A stretch of DNA of 6,398 nt from Flavobacteriaceae bacterium (GTDB lineage Bacteria > Bacteroidota > Bacteroidia > Flavobacteriales > Flavobacteriaceae): the NCBI GenBank assembly GCA_002690085.1, contig NZDM01000108.1, forward strand, positions 1-6,398. The letters run 5' to 3'. Of the stretch, positions 1-5,376 are shown piece after piece (the first letter of the stretch is position 1; the number at the start of each line of letters is the position of its first letter). The notes under the pieces were generated by a model. The model did no database searches, was not told the DNA's origin, and was given only the letters and a program-made list of their open reading frames with translations. A program made the translations under genes and the position numbers.

Positions 1-495
1 ATGCGAGATGCAGACTTGGTTTCTGTTGATCTTAATGCTGTTAAATCTTCAGAAGTAAGTATTAAACAAAAATACTCCCCAAATGGTTTTGATGGCCGAG
101 AAATTTGTGCGATTTCAAGGTATGCTGGTATAAGCAATAAAGTATCTTCTTTTGGGATTTACGAATACAAACCTTCTTCAGATGACGAAGCCACTACTAT
201 GTTGATTTCTCAAATGATTTGGTATTTTATAGAAGGTTTTAATTGCAGAGTCAAAGATGACAATTTTCAGAATCCAGATGAATTTAACAAGTATACTGTT
301 TTAGTACAAGATCAAGAGTTGGTTTTTTACAAGAGCCTTAAGACGGGTCGTTGGTGGGTGGAAACACCATTTTTATCACTTTCACACACTAAAAAATATA
401 AACATACGTTATTAGCATGTATGCAAAGTGACTATGACACAGCTATACAGGGTCATATACCTGAAAGTTGGTACAAAGCATATAAAAAACATTAA
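1..495 (+). CDS. Arginase/formimidoylglutamase-like protein, C-terminal part (5' truncated)
   Basis: This is the C-terminal 164 residues of a ureohydrolase-fold (arginase/agmatinase/formimidoylglutamase) protein. The frame is open from base 1, so the ATG there is probably an internal Met and the true start lies upstream. Seen: residues 8-14 (SVDLNAV) align with the family's metal motif SxDxDxxDP. Residues 28-34 (PNGFDGR, then E) match the family's P-G-G-x-x-x-RE segment, and Y54-E55-Y56-K57-P58 matches the E-V/L-N-P strand that carries the active-site Glu. Family enzymes hydrolyse guanidino or formimino groups with two Mn ions. Odd: the second Asp of the metal motif is Asn (N12), and the DP that normally follows is missing (K15-S16), so standard activity is doubtful. 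The DAHxD metal motif would lie upstream and cannot be checked. The family call is fairly firm; the substrate is unknown. The gene is separated from gldK by 120 bases with a candidate promoter, so it is probably a separate transcription unit. Confidence 0.75.
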   Translation: MRDADLVSVDLNAVKSSEVSIKQKYSPNGFDGREICAISRYAGISNKVSSFGIYEYKPSSDDEATTMLISQMIWYFIEGFNCRVKDDNFQNPDEFNKYTVLVQDQELVFYKSLKTGRWWVETPFLSLSHTKKYKHTLLACMQSDYDTAIQGHIPESWYKAYKKH

Positions 496-540
496 ATCAA
501 TCAGTTTAAAGTTTTTTTAAGAATATTAAACCAAAAAAAG

Positions 541-571
541 TTGTAATTTTAAAATTATATAAATAAGTTTA
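541..571 (+). promoter_or_regulatory. Candidate Bacteroidota-type promoter for the gldKLMN operon
   Basis: TTG at 541-543 is followed, after 20 bases, by TAAGTTTA at 564-571. This fits the flavobacterial consensus TTG-N(17-23)-TAnnTTTG except for the final G. Transcription would begin near 575-580 and leave an untranslated leader of roughly 36-41 bases before gldK. It is the best match in the gap between the arginase-like gene and gldK. The AT-rich background makes chance matches possible. Confidence 0.5.
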
Positions 572-615
572 CGAACTTTAATATACAAGGTATAAAGTGC
601 CTCTAAATATAAACT

Positions 616-1983
616 ATGAAGAAAATCGTATTTTTAGCATTAGCGTTGGCTCTTGTTGTTGGTTGTGGAAGCAAGGACAAAGGCGAGCTAACAGGCGTTA
701 AAGGAAAGCGATGGCATCCAGAAAAACCTTATGGGATGAGTCTTATTCCAGGGGGTGCTTTTATTATGGGAAAATCCGATGATGACATTGTAGATCTTCA
801 AGACGCGCCAACGCGTACTGTAACAGTTCGCTCTTTTTATATGGATGAGACGGAAATTACTAACAGCGAATACAGACAATTTGTAGAATGGGTTAGAGAT
901 TCTATTCTCAGAAATAATTTGGCTGAAATGGCAGACCTTGAAGGAAAAACCAACGAGGACGAAGGTATTGGTGAATACGCATATGTCGACTCAGGAGACC
1001 CTGAAGACCTTTCCCCTTATGAACGTTACATGCTAGATACCTACGGCGATGAACAACGCAAAATTAACAGAGATATAGACCTTATATTTGACACAGAAGA
1101 TTATCCAGATGAACTATATGCTGAAGTTATGGACGGTATGTATCTACCCCCCGATGAATGGTATAATGGACAACGAACATGGGATGTGAGTTTGTTTAAA
1201 TTCAAATATACGGATCTCGATATCGAACTTGCGGCAGAATATTCGGATTTTATTATTTCTGGGGACATGAAAAGAAGTGATTTCATCACACAATATGATG
1301 TAAACGTTTATCCTGATACAACCGTTTGGATCAAGGATTTTAAATATGCATACAATGTGCCAATGCACAATGATTATTTTTGGCATGAAGCCTACGGTAA
1401 TTATCCTGTTGTCGGTGTCACATGGGAACAAGCAAAAGCTTTCTGCCAGTGGAGGACAATTTATAAAAATGGTTACCAAAAATTAAAGAAGAAACAAAAC
1501 GTAAATGGATTTAGATTGCCATCTGAAGCAGAGTGGGAATATGCTGCCCGTGGTGGCCTTCAAAGTGCCACTTTTCCATGGGGAGGACCCTATGCCAAAA
1601 ACGATCGTGGCTGCTTTTTAGCAAATTTCAAACCTTTGAGAGGCAATTATGCAGCGGATCAAGCACTCTATACTGTTGAAGCGGATGCTTATGAGCCTAA
1701 CGACTACAATTTATACAATATGGCTGGCAATGTATCTGAGTGGGTGAATTCGTCGTACGATATAGCGTCTTATTCATATTCAGCATCCTTTAATCCAAAC
1801 GTGAATAAAAAAGACGATCCGAGAAAGGTCATTCGCGGTGGTTCGTGGAAAGATGTCGCTTATTTTCTGCAGGTTAGTACAAGAGATTATGAGCATGCAG
1901 ATTCTGCCAGGAGTTTTATTGGCTTTAGAACTGTTCAGGATTATCTGGGTACTGATGCGACTGCAAATGCAGCAACAAATTAG
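616..1983 (+). CDS. gldK: GldK, T9SS outer-membrane-ring lipoprotein with FGE-sulfatase-like domain
   Basis: Lipoprotein of the type IX secretion/gliding machinery. With GldN it forms a periplasmic ring attached to the outer membrane. Seen in the 455 residues: a lipoprotein signal with lipobox VVGC and lipidated Cys17; an SUMF1/FGE-like start (ETEITNSEYRQF, about 78-89); a long acidic, aromatic-rich insert (about 95-260) that ordinary FGE proteins lack; then PVVGVTWEQAKAFCQW (about 264-279), GFRLPSEAEWEYAARGG (298-314), GNVSEWV (371-377), VIRGGSW (405-411) and a closing GFRT motif (from 436). The paired cysteines of catalytic FGE, which follow the GGS motif, are replaced by D413 and L418, so the domain looks structural rather than enzymatic. 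Start choice: ATG 616 gives a proper signal peptide, has A at -3, and no Shine-Dalgarno is present. gldL follows after 34 bases. GldJ is a related FGE-like lipoprotein, but the neighbours and length point to GldK. Confidence 0.95.
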   Translation: MKKIVFLALALALVVGCGSKDKGELTGVKGKRWHPEKPYGMSLIPGGAFIMGKSDDDIVDLQDAPTRTVTVRSFYMDETEITNSEYRQFVEWVRDSILRNNLAEMADLEGKTNEDEGIGEYAYVDSGDPEDLSPYERYMLDTYGDEQRKINRDIDLIFDTEDYPDELYAEVMDGMYLPPDEWYNGQRTWDVSLFKFKYTDLDIELAAEYSDFIISGDMKRSDFITQYDVNVYPDTTVWIKDFKYAYNVPMHNDYFWHEAYGNYPVVGVTWEQAKAFCQWRTIYKNGYQKLKKKQNVNGFRLPSEAEWEYAARGGLQSATFPWGGPYAKNDRGCFLANFKPLRGNYAADQALYTVEADAYEPNDYNLYNMAGNVSEWVNSSYDIASYSYSASFNPNVNKKDDPRKVIRGGSWKDVAYFLQVSTRDYEHADSARSFIGFRTVQDYLGTDATANAATN

Positions 1984-2006
1984 AAATTAACTTAAATTAT
2001 ACTTTA

Positions 2007-2017
2007 AAACTATTATC
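2007..2017 (+). promoter_or_regulatory. Kozak-like translation initiation region of gldL
   Basis: There is no Shine-Dalgarno sequence before ATG 2018. Instead AAACTA lies at 2007-2012, five bases before the start, with A at -3 (2015) and -6 (2012). Adenines at these positions are reported to drive initiation in Flavobacterium. The surrounding ACTTTAAAACTA (2001-2012) recurs with one extra A before gldM. Confidence 0.5.
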
Positions 2018-2635
2018 ATGGCAAAAGAGGGTAACATTACTATCACAAATTTGGTCTACGGACTCGGTGCAGCAATTGTAATTGTAGGGGCACTTTTTAA
2101 AATTCAACACTGGCCTTTTGGTTCAGAAATACTTACAATTGGAATGATTGTAGAAGCAGGCGTATTTACTTATTCCGCTTTTGAAAGAGTGAAAGGAGAC
2201 TTGGATTGGTCTTTAGTTTATCCAGAGTTATCAGGGGGATCTTCATCTAAGGGGGGTAAAAAAGAATCTCCAGAAGGGATTTTAACTAAAAAGTTAGATG
2301 CACTCTTAAAAGAGGCAAATATTGATGGTGCTCTTGTAAAAAGTTTGGGAGAAAATATAAAGAATTTAAATGCAACGGCAGCTTCCATGGATGGATCAGC
2401 AGGGACAGCTAATAGATACAATGATGAAATGGCAAAAGCCACTTCACAAATGGCATCCATTAACAATCTTTACAAAGCACAATTAGACAGCGCGGCCAAA
2501 CAAGCTGAGATCAATGCTGAATCTATTGAAAATGCAACCAAGCTCAAAGAACAAATGGAATCACTAGCTTCCAATTTGTCATCTTTGAATGGCGTTTATG
2601 GTGGTATGTTATCAGCAATGAACAAAAAAAGCTAA
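2018..2635 (+). CDS. gldL: GldL, inner-membrane motor protein of T9SS/gliding
   Basis: Cytoplasmic-membrane half of the GldLM proton-driven motor. Seen in the 205 residues: two predicted transmembrane helices (about 12-29 and 37-55) joined by a short turn (HWPFGS), then the conserved LDWSLVYPEL (62-71), a Ser/Gly/Lys linker (about 72-83), and a long helical, coiled-coil-like cytoplasmic tail. K28, H31, E46 and E56 sit where the functionally important K27, H30, E49 and E59 lie in Flavobacterium johnsoniae GldL, as I recall that protein. The inter-helix stretch H31 to E46 is four residues shorter than there. The membrane Glu (E46) is expected to take part in proton coupling with an Arg of GldM. 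The tail carries a ten-residue pattern twice (147-156 and 189-198), exactly 42 residues apart. The gene lies 34 bases after gldK and 44 before gldM, consistent with one operon. Confidence 0.96.
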   Translation: MAKEGNITITNLVYGLGAAIVIVGALFKIQHWPFGSEILTIGMIVEAGVFTYSAFERVKGDLDWSLVYPELSGGSSSKGGKKESPEGILTKKLDALLKEANIDGALVKSLGENIKNLNATAASMDGSAGTANRYNDEMAKATSQMASINNLYKAQLDSAAKQAEINAESIENATKLKEQMESLASNLSSLNGVYGGMLSAMNKKS

Positions 2636-2674
2636 TTAGTTTTTAAGCTAATCGTTATAAACTTTAAAAACTAA
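2636..2674 (+). repeat. Inverted repeat (potential stem-loop) in the gldL-gldM gap
   Basis: TTAGTTTTTAA (2636-2646) and TTAAAAACTAA (2664-2674) are perfect 11-base reverse complements around a 17-base loop. The left arm starts at the base after the gldL stop codon, and the right arm ends five bases before the gldM ATG. The stem has only one G:C pair, so it is weak, and no U-tract follows it as in a terminator. It could modulate gldM translation or mRNA decay, or be a by-product of AT-rich sequence. Confidence 0.35.
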
Positions 2675-2679
2675 AAATT
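2668..2679 (+). promoter_or_regulatory. Kozak-like translation initiation region of gldM
   Basis: AAACTA at 2668-2673 lies six bases before ATG 2680. A is present at -3 (2677) and -6 (2674) and no Shine-Dalgarno is visible. The site overlaps the right arm of the inverted repeat, so folding of that repeat would partly cover it. Confidence 0.45.
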
Positions 2680-4254
2680 ATGGCAGGAGGAAAAGTATCT
2701 GCAAGACAGAAAATGATAAACTTGATGTATTTGGTCTTCATCGCAATGATGGCCATGAATATGTCAAAAGAAGTATTGTCCGCATTTGGACTTATGGAGG
2801 CAAAATTTGCGGAATCCAATACCACTACTTCAGAATCTAATGAGGCGCTCTTAGCGGATCTTATCACAAAGGGGGATGAAAAGCCAGAGGAGTTCGCAGT
2901 TGCTGCCAACAAAGCCCAGCAAATAAATGTCATCTCAGATGAATTTTATAATTACATCGAAACTTTAAAAATTGATCTTCTAAAAGCAGGAAACTACAGT
3001 GTTGATCCTAAAACGGGTAAGTTACCATTTGAACAAATGGACAAAACTGACATTTTAGATCAAATATGGTTTACAGGCGACCGTCTTACAAAGGTTGGTG
3101 CCAAAGTTATGGAGAAGATTGAAAAATACAAATCTGATGTAAGAGAAGTTTTAGGAGCAGATGTCAAATATAAAAAGGCCTTAGAAACTTTCAATAATAG
3201 GTTTAATACAGATAAGGTAAAAAGAAGTAAAGATGGAGTTAGAGTAGATTGGTTGGATTATCACTACAAAGGTTTTCCAGCCATTGCTTCCTACACCAAG
3301 TTAACAGCCATGCAAAATGATGTAAAAGTTACTGAGGCGAGTATGTTCAACCTGTTTTTAGGAAATACGTTGACAGAGGCTGTCACGCTCAAAAATTATC
3401 AAGCCATCGTATTGGCTGATAAATCTGCTTTTTTTGCTGGTGAAAAGTTTCAGGGAAAAGTCGTCCTTGGTAAATATGCCAATGTTACGCCTACCAAATT
3501 AGTAGTTCAAGGACAAGAGATCAACATTGCAAGTGCCATTGACTCTACTGGTGCAGCAACCTTAGATTTTAATGTTGGTAATATTGGGGAGAAAATAATT
3601 AATGGGCAGTTTACATTTTTAGAGGATGGTAAGCCCCTTGAGATTCCTATTCTTGGAAATTACGTGGTTGTTCCTAGACCCAAAGAAGCTTCTGTGGCAG
3701 CTGATAAGATGAATGTACTCTACCGAGGATTGGAAAATCCAATGACGATTTCTTTTGCGGGTGTTTCTGATAATAATGTGGTTGTTTCCGCTCCAGGTCT
3801 TAGAAAGGCGGGTGCTCAAGGAAAATACATTATCAATCCGCCATCAGGGATTAACAATCTTATCGTAACGGTTGTTGCGACTTTGGATGATGGTAAGGTG
3901 ACTTCAAAGAAATCATTTAGAATTAAAAATATTCCGAATCCTGTCGGTAAAATTGCCGGTAAGAGTGGTTCCATTAAATTAAACAAACGTGATGTTACAA
4001 CGTCTCGTGTATTGGCTGATTTTGGAGACTTTGTATACGATTTAAATCCAACTGTATCTGCTTTTGATCTTACGGTTTTGGGTGAGACCTTAACGGTTTC
4101 AGGAAACCGCTTAAACCCAGCAGCAAAAGCCTTAATTAATAATGCACCAAGACGTTCTTTAATCATAATTGATAACATTAAAGTTAGAGTTAAAGGCGTT
4201 AGTGGTGTTGAAATTCCACCTGCAGCGGCCATAACAATAAAATTAACAAACTAA
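2680..4254 (+). CDS. gldM: GldM, periplasm-spanning motor protein of T9SS/gliding
   Basis: GldM pairs with GldL in the inner membrane and extends through the periplasm as a dimer to contact the GldK/GldN ring, passing on motor movement. Seen in the 524 residues: a short cytoplasmic N-terminus, one transmembrane helix (about 12-27, INLMYLVFIAMMAMN), and the strongly conserved SKEVLSAFGLM (29-39). R9 matches the Arg reported to pair with the GldL membrane Glu. A helical GldM_N domain (D1) follows to about residue 225 and includes VDWLDYHYKGFPAIASYTKL (from about 188). Beta-rich segments come next: D2 to about 327, D3 from about 328 (YVVVPRPKEAS), and the C-terminal GldM_C domain (D4) from about 418 (IPNPVGKIAGKSG). 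Domain borders are approximate. Length is close to the roughly 510-525 residues usual for the family. gldN starts four bases after the stop, suggesting coupled translation. Confidence 0.96.
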   Translation: MAGGKVSARQKMINLMYLVFIAMMAMNMSKEVLSAFGLMEAKFAESNTTTSESNEALLADLITKGDEKPEEFAVAANKAQQINVISDEFYNYIETLKIDLLKAGNYSVDPKTGKLPFEQMDKTDILDQIWFTGDRLTKVGAKVMEKIEKYKSDVREVLGADVKYKKALETFNNRFNTDKVKRSKDGVRVDWLDYHYKGFPAIASYTKLTAMQNDVKVTEASMFNLFLGNTLTEAVTLKNYQAIVLADKSAFFAGEKFQGKVVLGKYANVTPTKLVVQGQEINIASAIDSTGAATLDFNVGNIGEKIINGQFTFLEDGKPLEIPILGNYVVVPRPKEASVAADKMNVLYRGLENPMTISFAGVSDNNVVVSAPGLRKAGAQGKYIINPPSGINNLIVTVVATLDDGKVTSKKSFRIKNIPNPVGKIAGKSGSIKLNKRDVTTSRVLADFGDFVYDLNPTVSAFDLTVLGETLTVSGNRLNPAAKALINNAPRRSLIIIDNIKVRVKGVSGVEIPPAAAITIKLTN

Positions 4255-4258
4255 TATT
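4248..4258 (+). promoter_or_regulatory. Initiation region of gldN overlapping the gldM stop
   Basis: AAACTA at 4248-4253 overlaps the gldM stop codon (4252-4254) and ends five bases before ATG 4259. A is present at -3 (4256) and -6 (4253). The four-base gap between stop and start means ribosomes finishing gldM arrive at the gldN start, which would favour coupled synthesis. Confidence 0.45.
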
Positions 4259-5308
4259 ATGAAACGATTCCCCTTGTTTATATTTATTTTGCCTTTGGTT
4301 GTTTATAGCCAGACCAATATTTTGAATGCGAAGTCTCCTGAGGAAATAGGAGTATCATCCGTATATGACGAAGTGTATGCTCCTCAAAATCCATTTGATT
4401 ATGGTTTTATTGACGAAAAAGATGTTTTGTTTTCAAAAACAATTTGGGAAGAAATAAATTTAGATGAAAGGGTAAATTTTCCCCTATATTACCCTATAGA
4501 TACACTTGTTGTGGGCAATGAGAGAAGACCTCTTGTTCATTACTTACTAACCGCTGCTATGCAGAGTGATTTTCCGATTTATAAAAAAGACAATTTTAAG
4601 GATTTGCTTTCCATTGAGGATTTAGACAAGAAACAAAGGTATCGTATAATCCGTGCTGGAACCGATGAAAATATTGGTTTAGAAAGAATCATAAATGAGG
4701 CAGGTAATAAAGAAGATTTCTTGGTACAAAGAGGTATTGATGTCGGAGAATATGCCACCATGGATGAATCTTTACTAAATGACGATGATTACAATGAATA
4801 TGAGTCGCGTATGGAAGAATTGATTTTCGAAAACAATCTCCTTTCTGAAGACGAGTATTCTGAAGAGGTGTTCAATTATGCCGATGTTGTGAAATACAGA
4901 ATCAAAGGTGTTTGGTATTTTGACAAAAGACAATCGGATCTGAGGTACAGACCGATTGCGATTGCTCCTGTGGTTATTACACCTCGATCTAAGGCCATGA
5001 TGAAAGAGTTTTCAGATCCCAATATGAAACCTGATTATGTGGAATTATTCTGGATATTTTATCCCGATGCAAGATTTACATTGCACAATGCTAAGGCCTT
5101 CAATAATAAGAATACCTCCAAGCCCGTTACTTTTGATCATTTGATTAATTCCAGGCATTTCTCAGGGTATATCTATAAACAAGACAATGTTTACCAAGAC
5201 AGAAGTGTTAAAGATTATATTTCAGACAATGCCCTCATGCAACTGTTAGAATCTCAACGCATCAAAGAGAAAATTAGAAACCTTGAGCAAGACATGTGGA
5301 GTTATTAA
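4259..5308 (+). CDS. gldN: GldN, periplasmic T9SS ring component
   Basis: GldN binds GldK to build the ring at the periplasmic face of the outer membrane and contacts the tip of GldM. Both are needed for T9SS export. Seen in the 349 residues: an N-terminal signal peptide (KR, then a hydrophobic stretch 4-15) with likely signal peptidase I cleavage after VYS17, leaving Gln at +1. The mature N-terminus is rich in Asn/Pro (LNAKSPEEIG, YAPQNPFDYG). A helical and strongly acidic middle segment covers about 165-205. The GldN signature follows at about 211-240 (YRIKGVWYFDKRQSDLRYRP, IAIAPV) and ELFWIFYPDAR at about 262-272. The C-terminus is helical and charged. No gldO-type duplicate follows here, unlike in Flavobacterium johnsoniae. 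It is the last gene of the operon: a strong terminator begins 14 bases after the stop. Confidence 0.95.
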   Translation: MKRFPLFIFILPLVVYSQTNILNAKSPEEIGVSSVYDEVYAPQNPFDYGFIDEKDVLFSKTIWEEINLDERVNFPLYYPIDTLVVGNERRPLVHYLLTAAMQSDFPIYKKDNFKDLLSIEDLDKKQRYRIIRAGTDENIGLERIINEAGNKEDFLVQRGIDVGEYATMDESLLNDDDYNEYESRMEELIFENNLLSEDEYSEEVFNYADVVKYRIKGVWYFDKRQSDLRYRPIAIAPVVITPRSKAMMKEFSDPNMKPDYVELFWIFYPDARFTLHNAKAFNNKNTSKPVTFDHLINSRHFSGYIYKQDNVYQDRSVKDYISDNALMQLLESQRIKEKIRNLEQDMWSY

Positions 5309-5322
5309 CTTCACTCTAAATT

Positions 5323-5359
5323 AAAAAAAACGCTTCCCTTATTGAGAAGCGTTTTTTTT
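5323..5359 (+). terminator. Intrinsic terminator after gldN
   Basis: CGCTTC (5331-5336) pairs with GAAGCG (5346-5351) around a nine-base loop. An A8 tract (5323-5330) precedes the stem and a T8 tract (5352-5359) follows it, so the full palindrome has 14-base arms. This is a textbook Rho-independent terminator for gldKLMN. The symmetrical A and T tracts mean it could act in both directions, though no minus-strand gene is seen beside it. Confidence 0.92.
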
Positions 5360-5372
5360 AAATATAAATTTG
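5342..5372 (+). promoter_or_regulatory. Candidate promoter for the oxidoreductase, nested in the terminator
   Basis: TTG at 5342-5344 lies in the terminator loop. After exactly 20 bases comes TAAATTTG at 5365-5372, a perfect match to the Bacteroidota TAnnTTTG element. The spacing equals that of the gldK candidate. The start ATG is only four bases beyond the element, so transcription should begin at or within a few bases of it, giving a leaderless or nearly leaderless mRNA. Confidence 0.55.
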
Positions 5373-5376
5373 TCAA

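Noticed and set aside
1..3. ATG at the first base as the real start of the arginase-like gene
   Set aside because: The protein begins in the middle of the ureohydrolase fold, at the second metal motif. The window edge simply falls on an internal Met codon.
504..531. GTTTAA/TTAAAC inverted repeat as a terminator for the arginase-like gene
   Set aside because: There are only six mostly A:T pairs around a 16-base loop, with no clean T-tract after the stem. This is expected by chance in such AT-rich DNA.
1144..1479. Minus-strand open frame inside gldK
   Set aside because: It lies wholly within a confidently identified gene, shows no recognisable domain and has no initiation context. It is a shadow of the gldK coding sequence.
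3816..4232. Minus-strand 138-codon open frame inside gldM
   Set aside because: It lies antisense to the conserved GldM C-terminal domain, its sequence is low in complexity, and no promoter or conserved motif supports it.
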